This document shows positions 26,403-33,444 of a DNA stretch of 64,000 nt, piece by piece. The notes under the pieces are model-generated. The model did no database searches. It was not told the DNA's origin and saw only the letters and a program-made list of their open reading frames with translations. The position numbers and the translations under genes are program-made. Within the stretch, counting starts at the first letter, position 1. Each line of letters opens with the position of its first letter. This DNA comes from Marinisporobacter sp. (GTDB taxonomy: Bacteria; Bacillota; Clostridia; Peptostreptococcales; Thermotaleaceae): positions 62,001-126,000 of the forward strand of contig JAOARP010000031.1 of assembly GCA_025210525.1 (NCBI GenBank), read 5' to 3'.

Positions 26403-26718
26403 TTTCCTCATCCCTTCCAATAATTTTATTAACCCCTTCTACAAAAACAAACCATTCTTTGGTTAATTCTTCTTTTGCTTTCTTTCCTTCCTCTGTTAAT
26501 TGATAATATTTTCTTGGTGGTCCTTCTTGAGATTCTTTAAGATAGGTTGTAAAGAGTCCTTCTTTTGTTAACCTTCTCAACAGGGGATAAATAGTTCCTT
26601 CTGATATAGTAATACTTTCAGAAATATTGTGTACTAACTCATAGCCATAACAATCTTTGTTACTTAAAATGGATAATACACATAATTCGAGTACCCCTTT
26701 TTTAAATTGGATATTCAT
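26395..26718 (-). CDS. PadR-family transcriptional regulator
   Basis: The 107-residue protein has the PadR winged helix: [48 protein letters not shown] and [19 protein letters not shown] short C-terminal helix would give the dimer. It is first in an operon with DUF1700 and DUF4097 genes. The promoter region carries two AAGGTACTGT direct repeats around the -35 and spacer, a likely autoregulatory operator. Confidence 0.93.
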   Translation of the reverse strand: MNIQFKKGVLELCVLSILSNKDCYGYELVHNISESITISEGTIYPLLRRLTKEGLFTTYLKESQEGPPRKYYQLTEEGKKAKEELTKEWFVFVEGVNKIIGRDEESE

Positions 26719-26763
26719 ATCTATATCTTTCCTTTCGGTAAATTATTTTTTATCTTCAAAAAC

Positions 26764-26800
26764 ATTATATAGTAAGGTACTGTTTAATACAAGGTACTGT
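26764..26800 (-). promoter_or_regulatory. padR operon promoter with repeated operator AAGGTACTGT
   Basis: On the minus strand TTGTAT (26792-26787) and TATAAT (26769-26764) are 17 bp apart. AAGGTACTGT occurs at 26774-26783 (in the spacer) and at 26791-26800 (overlapping the -35), 17 bp apart in the same orientation. Binding there would block RNA polymerase. Confidence 0.65.
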
Positions 26801-26867
26801 TCTTGAAAAACACCTTCTTGTTACAATTCTTTTTTTCACGTATAATATTTTGTTGGAGGTGAAAATA

Positions 26868-27206
26868 ATGAATTCTAATTATAGTACAGAAGAAATAGAA
26901 TGTGCAATCATAGGTTTTAAGAAAATTAAACGTAGACAACTACTGATCAGCATTCCTTATATTCTCTTGATCCTTGCATTCATCATCGTTCGTATGTTTT
27001 TCCCTGAATTATTATCCTTTAATCCCTTCAAGGAAGGTTATATGGGCATATCGGGTCGTGTCATCACTCGATTATTTGCCGGTTTTATTATCTCTTATGT
27101 TATTTTTGCAAAAAGCTTTTGGAAATGTCCTTCCTGTCATAGATACCTTGGTAAAGGAACGCCAAAATGCTGCCCAAACTGTGGAATCAGACTTCAAGAA
27201 GAGTAA
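26868..27206 (+). CDS. Small membrane protein with C-terminal zinc ribbon
   Basis: I start at ATG 26868, 7 nt after GGAGG; the TTG frame upstream overlaps the ribosome site. The 112-residue product has a basic N-terminus (KKIKRRQ), two membrane segments (ISIPYILLILAFIIVRMFF; LFAGFIISYVIFAKSF) and a C-terminal zinc ribbon WKCPSCHRYLGKGTPKCCPNCGI with two CxxC knuckles. It is divergent from the padR operon. I do not know a specific function. Confidence 0.8.
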   Translation: MNSNYSTEEIECAIIGFKKIKRRQLLISIPYILLILAFIIVRMFFPELLSFNPFKEGYMGISGRVITRLFAGFIISYVIFAKSFWKCPSCHRYLGKGTPKCCPNCGIRLQEE

Positions 27207-27208
27207 AT

Positions 27209-27252
27209 AAAAAGGTGTCAACCTCCTATTTTAGAAGGTTACACCTTTTTTT
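27209..27252. terminator. Bidirectional terminator between zinc-ribbon and yerC-type genes
   Basis: AAAAGGTGTCAACCT pairs (one mismatch) with AAGGTTACACCTTTT. A- and T-runs on both sides serve the two convergent genes. Confidence 0.8.
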
Positions 27253-27556
27253 ATTCCTTTGAATCTTCATCTAATCGATCTAATATAACATTGTATCCAT
27301 CCGCTCCATAGGTTAGACAACGATTGATTCTACTGATGGTTGCTGTGCTTGCTCCTGTTATTTCTTCAATCTCGTTGTAGGTTTTCTTTTCTCTTAAAAG
27401 CTTTGCTACCTTAAGGCGCTGTGATAGTGCTTGAATTTCCTTTATAGTGCATATGTCTTCAAAAAATCTATAGCATTCCTCTATATTTTGGAGTAATAAT
27501 ATTGCTTCAAATAACTCATCCGTAAACTCGTTTTTTAGCTTTGACTCGTAAGTCAT
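27251..27556 (-). CDS. YerC/YecD-type TrpR-like DNA-binding protein
   Basis: From ATG 27556 the protein is 101 residues. It has the Trp-repressor-like helix-turn-helix: CTIKEIQALSQRLKVAKLL, then TYNEIEEITGASTATISRINRCL, followed by the GADGYNVIL segment. This is the YerC/YecD family of Firmicutes, predicted DNA-binding proteins with no settled target. A GTG one codon earlier is also possible. It lies upstream of and divergent from the S-box-metNIQ unit. Confidence 0.9.
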   Translation of the reverse strand: MTYESKLKNEFTDELFEAILLLQNIEECYRFFEDICTIKEIQALSQRLKVAKLLREKKTYNEIEEITGASTATISRINRCLTYGADGYNVILDRLDEDSKE

Positions 27557-27647
27557 CACTTCACCACCTTTTCCCTTTATTGTAGTTTATATTCTATATT
27601 TATTTATTATATCCTTTTTATTGAAATATAATTTTTTTAAAAAAGTA

Positions 27648-27676
27648 TTGACACAATTCTAAAAAATGAGTATACT
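27648..27676 (+). promoter_or_regulatory. Promoter of the S-box-metNIQ transcript
   Basis: TTGACA (27648-27653) and TATACT (27671-27676) are exactly 17 bp apart, about 35 nt before the S-box aptamer. Confidence 0.85.
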
Positions 27677-27709
27677 CAATATTAATCAAAGGAAAAATGA
27701 ATAAACGGA

Positions 27710-27824
27710 TATCTCTTATCCAGAGAGGTGGAGGGACTGGCCCTATGAAGCCCGGCAACCGGCATATATTTTTTATGCATCGGTGCCAATTCCTGCGATA
27801 CATTTGTATCGACAGATGAGAGAA
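27710..27824 (+). ncRNA. SAM-I (S-box) riboswitch
   Basis: The aptamer shows the conserved elements in order: CTCTTATCCAGAGAGGTGGA, GGGACTGGCCC, ATGAAGCCCGGCAACC, GGTGCCAATTCC and the closing GATGAGAG. It precedes a terminator and the methionine importer genes, so S-adenosylmethionine should switch them off. Confidence 0.96.
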
Positions 27825-27844
27825 AGATGACATTATATATCATG

Positions 27845-27872
27845 CCTCTTTCTCAATGAAAGAGGTTTTTTT
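27845..27872 (+). terminator. S-box expression-platform terminator
   Basis: CCTCTTTC-loop-GAAAGAGG followed by seven T, between the S-box aptamer and metN. Confidence 0.9.
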
Positions 27873-27947
27873 AATCCTCTTTTGTCTATGGGGGTTATTT
27901 TATTACCTGTTCATTTTAGCACTATACAGTTTTAAAGGGGTGAAGTT

Positions 27948-28937
27948 ATGATAAAGATTAAAAATTTATCAAAGGTTTATACAAAAGGGAACAATCAAGT
28001 AACAGCACTTAAAAGTATATCTTTACATATTGAAAAAGGAGATATTTATGGCATTATAGGTCTAAGTGGAGCTGGAAAATCCTCTCTTATTCGTTGCATC
28101 AATAGACTAGAAGAGCCTACAAGTGGTGATATCTTTGTAAAAAACATCAACTTAGTTGGTTTAAAAAACAAAGAATTAAGGAATGCAAGAAAAAAAATGG
28201 GAATGATTTTTCAAAACTTTAATCTTTTACATAGTAAAACCGTATTTGAAAATATTGCATTTCCATTAAGACTTATAAAAACACCTGAAAAAATCATCAA
28301 AGAAAAAGTAAATAGTCTCCTAGAGCTTGTAGAATTATCAGATAAAGCTCACGTTTATCCATCTCAGTTAAGTGGAGGTCAAAAGCAAAGAGTAGGTATT
28401 GCAAGAGCCTTAGCAAATGAACCCGATGTGCTCCTTTGTGATGAAGCAACCTCTGCACTTGATCCTAAAACTACAAAGCAAATTTTAAATTTACTTAAAA
28501 ATATCAATAAAGAGTTTGGTTTAACCATTGTGGTAATCACTCATGAGATGGAAGTGATCAAAGAAATATGCAACCGAGTAGCTATTCTAGAAGGAGGATA
28601 TATCATAGAAGAAGGATCTACTATTGATATTTTCTCAAAACCTGGTAATTCTGTGACAAAGCATTTTGTAGAGCATGATCAAACTTTACCTGATCAATAT
28701 CTAAAAGGGAAAGTACTCAATTTATCCTTTACAGAAAATAGTGCAGGAGAACCTCTTATTTCAAAACTTACGAAGAAATTTGATTTAGATGTAAATATCC
28801 TTTCTGGAAAAATAGAATATATTCAAGAAAAGCCTATTGGAAAGCTTACAATTCAGCTAAATGTAGATTGTGATCAATTATTAGATATTGTAAGTTTTCT
28901 AGAAGAAAATCATGTAAAAGCGGAGGTGTTAAAGTAA
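27948..28937 (+). CDS. metN: Methionine ABC transporter ATP-binding protein MetN
   Basis: The 329-residue protein has Walker A GLSGAGKSS, Q-loop MIFQNFNLL, signature LSGGQKQRVGIARAL, Walker B VLLCDEATSAL and the switch histidine in VVITHEM. A C-terminal NIL domain (about 255-329), the methionine-sensing domain of MetN, is present. With MetI and MetQ it imports D/L-methionine. It follows an S-box and overlaps metI by one base. Confidence 0.96.
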   Translation: MIKIKNLSKVYTKGNNQVTALKSISLHIEKGDIYGIIGLSGAGKSSLIRCINRLEEPTSGDIFVKNINLVGLKNKELRNARKKMGMIFQNFNLLHSKTVFENIAFPLRLIKTPEKIIKEKVNSLLELVELSDKAHVYPSQLSGGQKQRVGIARALANEPDVLLCDEATSALDPKTTKQILNLLKNINKEFGLTIVVITHEMEVIKEICNRVAILEGGYIIEEGSTIDIFSKPGNSVTKHFVEHDQTLPDQYLKGKVLNLSFTENSAGEPLISKLTKKFDLDVNILSGKIEYIQEKPIGKLTIQLNVDCDQLLDIVSFLEENHVKAEVLK

Positions 28938-29587
28938 TGAGTTATTGGATAGAGCTTCTTACACCATCTTTATTAGAAACATTATATATGGTATTTGTTT
29001 CTGTATTTTTCACCATTATATTTGGATTGCCATTAGGAGTTATTCTTGTTGTGACAGATAACAATCACATACTTCCAAGTCCATGGCTTAACCGTGTACT
29101 TTCATATGTTATCAATATAACAAGATCACTACCCTTTATTATTTTAATGATTTTTATTATTCCTTTTACAAGACTTGTTGTTGGAACAACTATCGGTACA
29201 ACTGCCGCAATTGTCCCATTAGTAATAGCTGCAACCCCATTCTTCTCAAGGGTCGTAGAAACAAGTATAAGAGAAGTAGATTGGGGTGTAGTAGAAGCTT
29301 CCATATCTATGGGAGCAACCCCTAGCCAAATCATTTTTAAAGTTTTAATTCCTGAGGCTATGTCCTCATTAATCCTTGGTGTTACTATCACCATTATCAA
29401 TATTTTAGGCTATTCAGCTATGGCTGGTGTTGTTGGAGGAGGTGGACTTGGAGATTTAGCTGTAAGATATGGTTATCAACGTTTTCAAACAGATGTAATG
29501 ATTGCTACAGTTATATTACTGATTATCCTTGTGCAGATCATTCAAACTGCTGGCAATAAATTAGCACAAAATATTAATAAAAAATAA
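28937..29587 (+). CDS. metI: Methionine ABC transporter permease MetI
   Basis: The 216-residue protein has five membrane segments and the binding-protein-dependent permease loop (EASISMGATPSQIIFKVLIPEA) that contacts MetN. The length and the NITRSLPFIILMI and GGGGLGDLAVRYGYQRF blocks are typical of MetI. Its ATG shares one base with the metN stop (TAATG), so translation is coupled. Confidence 0.96.
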   Translation: MSYWIELLTPSLLETLYMVFVSVFFTIIFGLPLGVILVVTDNNHILPSPWLNRVLSYVINITRSLPFIILMIFIIPFTRLVVGTTIGTTAAIVPLVIAATPFFSRVVETSIREVDWGVVEASISMGATPSQIIFKVLIPEAMSSLILGVTITIINILGYSAMAGVVGGGGLGDLAVRYGYQRFQTDVMIATVILLIILVQIIQTAGNKLAQNINKK

Positions 29588-29598
29588 AACTGGAGGTA

Positions 29599-30435
29599 AT
29601 GAAAATGAAAAAAAATATTTTAAAAGTATTGGTATGTTTATTAACTTTATCCTTATTATTTACAGGATGTGCAAAAAAAGAGGAACCTGCTGCTACTGAG
29701 CAAGGTAAAGATCAAACTACAACTTTAATCATTGGTGCAACACCTGTTCCTCATACAGAAATATTAGAATTTATCAAACCACAGCTTGAAAAAGAAGGAG
29801 TAAAATTAGAAATCAAAGAATTTACAGATTATGTAACTCCTAACCTTGCTTTATCCGAAAAGGAAATCGATGCAAACTTCTTCCAACACTTCCCTTACTT
29901 AGATACTTTCAATAATGAAAGAGGATTAGACCTTGTAAGTGCAGGAAATGTTCATGTTGAGCCTCTTGGTTTATATTCTAAAAAAATCAAATCTCTTGAT
30001 GAATTAAAGGATGGGTCTACTATTACGATTCCAAATGACCCAACTAATGGAGGTCGTGCACTTATTCTACTGGCTACAAATGGAATTATAAAATTAAAGG
30101 AAGATGCAGGACTTGAAGCTACTGAAAAAGATATTGACAAAAACCCTAAAAATCTAGTATTTAAGCCTGTTGATGCAGCACTTCTTCCTAGAACATTAGA
30201 CGATGCTGATGCAAGTGTAATCAATACTAACTTTGCATTAGAAGGTAGATTAAATCCTAAGGAAGATGCTTTATTAATAGAAGGTAGTGAGTCTCCTTAT
30301 GCAAATATTGTTGCTATTCGTGCTGAAGATAAAGCTAATGAAAACATTCAAAAGCTTATAAAAGCATTGCAATCTGAAGACGTGAAAAAATTTATCGAAG
30401 AAAAGTATAATGGTGCTATCGTTCCTGCTTTTTAA
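29599..30435 (+). CDS. metQ: Methionine-binding lipoprotein MetQ
   Basis: The 278-residue product has a lipoprotein signal peptide with lipobox LFTGC (Cys at about 26). The mature part is a NlpA/MetQ substrate-binding protein (GATPVPHTEIL, LSEKEIDANFFQHFPYLD, IPNDPTNGGRALILL, VINTNFAL). It captures methionine outside the membrane for MetNI. GGAGG precedes the ATG. Confidence 0.96.
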   Translation: MKMKKNILKVLVCLLTLSLLFTGCAKKEEPAATEQGKDQTTTLIIGATPVPHTEILEFIKPQLEKEGVKLEIKEFTDYVTPNLALSEKEIDANFFQHFPYLDTFNNERGLDLVSAGNVHVEPLGLYSKKIKSLDELKDGSTITIPNDPTNGGRALILLATNGIIKLKEDAGLEATEKDIDKNPKNLVFKPVDAALLPRTLDDADASVINTNFALEGRLNPKEDALLIEGSESPYANIVAIRAEDKANENIQKLIKALQSEDVKKFIEEKYNGAIVPAF

Positions 30436-30488
30436 TATAATACTTATATCTTTTTAACTTTGTGGCATACTATTAAAGAGGTGATCCT

Positions 30489-30689
30489 ATGAAAAATGTC
30501 AAAGGCATTCATTCTGATTTAGAAAGACCACAAGATAAAATTGATGCCACTTATAATAAAAATAATAATCCAATCATAGAAAAAACAGAAAATGCTTATG
30601 TCATGCCTCTTGATAGTAAGCGAGATGTGGATATGATTGATCCTTCTAGGTTTTCTGAAGAATTAAAAGAAATAAAGAAAGATCAGTAG
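30489..30689 (+). CDS. Small hydrophilic protein of unknown function, 66 aa
   Basis: GAGGTGATCCT gives a clear ribosome site before ATG 30489. The product is charged, has no membrane segment or cysteines, and looks partly disordered (IDATYNKNNNPIIEKTENAYV). It lies 53 nt after metQ in the same direction and is followed by a strong terminator, so it may be the last gene of the metNIQ transcript. I do not recognise a family. Confidence 0.65.
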   Translation: MKNVKGIHSDLERPQDKIDATYNKNNNPIIEKTENAYVMPLDSKRDVDMIDPSRFSEELKEIKKDQ

Positions 30690-30701
30690 AATAAGTATAG
30701 T

Positions 30702-30742
30702 AAAATAGAGGGGGTATAAAAAACATTCCCCTCTATTTTTAT
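30702..30742. terminator. Bidirectional terminator at 30.7 kb
   Basis: AAAATAGAGGGG pairs with CCCCTCTATTTT. It separates the convergent genes ending at 30689 and 30739 and has A/T-runs on both sides. Confidence 0.85.
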
Positions 30743-31158
30743 TGCTTTAATTGCTTTTCAATTTTCTCTAATTCCTTCTCTAAGTCTTTTCTAATTTTTT
30801 TCTTAATATTTTCCTTAATATCTAAAACGATTTGCTCCTTTTCTTGATCCATTTGATCTTTTACTGCCTTCATTTGCTCTTGTATCTCTGTTTTTGCTGC
30901 ATCAATTTGTTGTTGTTCATACTCATCTAAATCTAATTTCATTTCCGTCTCTATATTTTCAACATACTCCTTTAACTCTATTTGATTTTCTTGTCCACTT
31001 TGTATCAAAGCTGATTCTTTATTTAAATAGGTATTCCCAATGGACACTAATCTCTTTCTTATAGTCTGATATAAATCAGGAGTTGCTGCAAAAGCTATAG
31101 TACTAGAAGCCACAGACAGTACTAATATAGTTGTAACCATTCTCTTCCTGATCTTCAT
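30739..31158 (-). CDS. Exported coiled-coil protein of unknown function, 139 aa
   Basis: A clear signal peptide with an AFA-A cleavage site (about residue 24) is followed by a short conserved-looking stretch (PDLYQTIRKRLVSIGNTYLN) and then by about 90 residues of Glu/Lys/Gln-rich helix that should form a coiled coil (QEQMKAVKDQMDQEKEQIVL, EKELEKIEKQLKQ). It has no cysteines or membrane segment beyond the signal. GGAGG precedes the ATG. It is a single-gene unit and I do not recognise a family. Confidence 0.72.
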   Translation of the reverse strand: MKIRKRMVTTILVLSVASSTIAFAATPDLYQTIRKRLVSIGNTYLNKESALIQSGQENQIELKEYVENIETEMKLDLDEYEQQQIDAAKTEIQEQMKAVKDQMDQEKEQIVLDIKENIKKKIRKDLEKELEKIEKQLKQ

Positions 31159-31328
31159 AAATTCCCTCCTTTCAAGGATATTTATATATTATGTTAACCT
31201 TTTCATTCACATTAACATTATATATAAATAGTAATCCTGAAAAAAGGAACAATTATTAGCAACACATTTAATATTTAAATATGTTCTCAAATAAAGATAT
31301 TTTATGAAATTCTATCCTTTTTCATTCA

Positions 31329-32963
31329 TTATTTTTGTACACATTTAAAAGTTGCTACATCTACCAAACCTTCTATTGGCGTAAAATCATTTATTCTATT
31401 CTTTCCTAATTGTATATACTCTAAATTTTTATGATTTTTCAATGGTTCTACACGCCTTATATCATTATAGCCTAAATCTAAAACCGTTAAATTCTTTAAG
31501 TTTCTTAATACATCAATGTCTTCTATTTCGTTATGCTGTATAATTAATTTTTCTAACTGTATTAACTCCTTAAAGCTACTCATATCTTTTATATGGTTTT
31601 CAGATAAATAAATTTCTCTAAGGTTTGTTAGTCCACTTATAGAACTTATATCTTTTATATTATTTTTCTCTAAATTAAGGATTTTCAATCCCTTTAAATT
31701 CTCCATCCAAGATATATCCTCTAATCCAAATTGACTTATATATAATTCTTCTAAATTCTTTAAATTCCCCATAGCTTCTATATTTTGAATAGTCCCTCCT
31801 AAAGGCTCCTCTTTCCCTTTTTCAAGATCCCCCATTTGTAATATTTTTATCTTTGTAAGATTTCCAATAATCTTTACATCCTTTATGGGATTTCCTGATA
31901 AGTTTAATTCCTCAAGATCTTTTAAATCTTTTATTGATTCTACCTCTTTTATTTCATTCTCACTTAAATCTAACACCTTTAGGTTTTTTAGGTTCTTTAT
32001 AAAGGAAATATCTTTTATATTATTTTCTGCCATCATTAATTTTTCTAAATTCGTTAAAGTTCCTATAGGAGTTACATGCTTTATTCCATTTCCACTTATA
32101 TTAAGGTCCTTAAGATCATGAAGATTTTTAATGAAAGATATATCTTCTATATCTCCTTCTAAACAGATATGAAGTTTTTCTAAATTTTCTAATTCCCCTA
32201 TACTAGCCAGTTCTTTCTCATCTTTTAAATCATCTATGTCTATAGATAATTCTTTTAACTGGGCAAGCTTTGTTATATTTTTTATATGATCTCCATGAAT
32301 AGCTATCTTTAATTCCTCTAAATTTTTCAAGTTTGATAAATTTTCAAAATCATCTATTTCTCTTATTTCAAGCTTTTTCAGTTTAGACAATTTATTAAGT
32401 GGTGCAAAAGCTCTTATTCTCCCACCATCTAACTTCAATGACTCTATATTTTTTAAATTTTGTAGTCCTTCTATATTTCTAACATTGTAATCCTTAACCT
32501 CTAATGCTTTTATTTTTTCTAAATCATTTTGGGTAAGCTTCCTATCATATACTTTTAGTTCATTTCTAATAGCTTTTTCTAGTGCTGGATCTTTAATCAT
32601 TTTTCCTTTTTGAATATACCAATTAATAGAAAAGCATAAAGAAAATATGAGAATCACAAACCCTATTTGTAATCCTTTGTATTTTGATACATCTCTTATG
32701 GTTTTTATAATAAACATTACGCCAAAGTAAATACCAAAAATAACCTCAAGCATATAAATATGATATTTTAAGACCAATACTCCATTTAATAAAAAAGTCG
32801 CAACCAACAATATCCTTTCACTTTTTCCTTCAGTTTCTAATAAAAATCCAATCAGTATAAAATAAAGATAAGGCTTATCTATATTCAGTCCATAAAATAT
32901 CAATGCGACTGCTATTCCTATCAAACATTTTATCTTACTCCATAATTCTTTATTTTTAAACAT
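31329..32963 (-). CDS. Membrane protein with C-terminal internalin-type leucine-rich repeats
   Basis: I start at ATG 32963 (MFKNKELWSKIKCLIG), where GGAGG lies 6 nt upstream. The 544-residue protein has about five short membrane segments in the first 140 residues, then about 18 repeats of the 22-residue internalin pattern LxxLxxLxLxxNxIxDIxxI (for example ISGLTNLREIYLSENHIKDM). Repeat domains of this kind bind proteins. After five segments the repeats would face outside if the N-terminus is inside, but topology is not certain. There is no LPXTG motif. Similar proteins occur in Clostridia without a known partner. Confidence 0.8.
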   Translation of the reverse strand: MFKNKELWSKIKCLIGIAVALIFYGLNIDKPYLYFILIGFLLETEGKSERILLVATFLLNGVLVLKYHIYMLEVIFGIYFGVMFIIKTIRDVSKYKGLQIGFVILIFSLCFSINWYIQKGKMIKDPALEKAIRNELKVYDRKLTQNDLEKIKALEVKDYNVRNIEGLQNLKNIESLKLDGGRIRAFAPLNKLSKLKKLEIREIDDFENLSNLKNLEELKIAIHGDHIKNITKLAQLKELSIDIDDLKDEKELASIGELENLEKLHICLEGDIEDISFIKNLHDLKDLNISGNGIKHVTPIGTLTNLEKLMMAENNIKDISFIKNLKNLKVLDLSENEIKEVESIKDLKDLEELNLSGNPIKDVKIIGNLTKIKILQMGDLEKGKEEPLGGTIQNIEAMGNLKNLEELYISQFGLEDISWMENLKGLKILNLEKNNIKDISSISGLTNLREIYLSENHIKDMSSFKELIQLEKLIIQHNEIEDIDVLRNLKNLTVLDLGYNDIRRVEPLKNHKNLEYIQLGKNRINDFTPIEGLVDVATFKCVQK

Positions 32964-33048
32964 ACTAGTCCTCCTTCTAAATCTAATATAGTCTCCTTTC
33001 ATTTAGTCTAGTTCGATTATAGCATACATCGATTCCATATATTAACAA

Positions 33049-33078
33049 AAGAATCATCCTTAGATGATTCTTTTTATC
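33049..33078. terminator. Terminator-like hairpin between divergent genes
   Basis: AGAATCATC and GATGATTCT form a 9-bp stem with T-runs on both strands. It lies upstream of both the LRR gene (minus) and the small membrane protein gene (plus), where no gene ends. Confidence 0.55.
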
Positions 33079-33196
33079 TCTCCATATCTAGGTTAATCTT
33101 CCTCTTCAACTTTTCATATCAACTAAAATATTGCTTTTTCCGTTCTTTTATGATAAGATTTTCAAGCGTTTCTATTTTTTGAAAGGAGCAATTATC

Positions 33197-33403
33197 ATGA
33201 ATCCTTCTATTATTATTTTATTAGTAGGTATATTTACACTTATCTGCATACTAACAAAACCAGCTTTTTATTGGGAAAGCCGTAAAGCTAGAAGATTGAG
33301 AAGATTTATAGGTGATGGTGGCGCAACAATCGTATACCTAATTCTTGGAATTTTTTTCATAGGTTTTAGTATATCAAATCTTTTAGGATTTACCAGTTTT
33401 TAA
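33197..33403 (+). CDS. Small two-helix membrane protein, Imm17-like
   Basis: I start at ATG 33197 (MNPSIIILLVGIF), with AAAGGAG 9 nt upstream. The 68-residue product has two membrane segments separated by a basic loop (WESRKARRLRRFIGDGGATIVY), the layout of immunity protein 17 family members that protect against polymorphic toxins. No toxin gene is visible nearby, so the family call is tentative. A terminator follows directly. Confidence 0.65.
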   Translation: MNPSIIILLVGIFTLICILTKPAFYWESRKARRLRRFIGDGGATIVYLILGIFFIGFSISNLLGFTSF

Positions 33404-33409
33404 CCCCTA

Positions 33410-33444
33410 TCAGGTGATACATTTGTTTATCACCTGACTTTTTT
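33410..33444 (+). terminator. Intrinsic terminator after the Imm17-like gene
   Basis: TCAGGTGATA and TATCACCTGA (10-bp stem) followed by CTTTTTT on the plus strand. It overlaps the last codons of the convergent minus-strand gene. Confidence 0.8.

Noticed and set aside
27618-27833. 71-residue minus-strand ORF
   Set aside because: It covers the S-box riboswitch and its promoter in antisense; the sequence is explained by the RNA.
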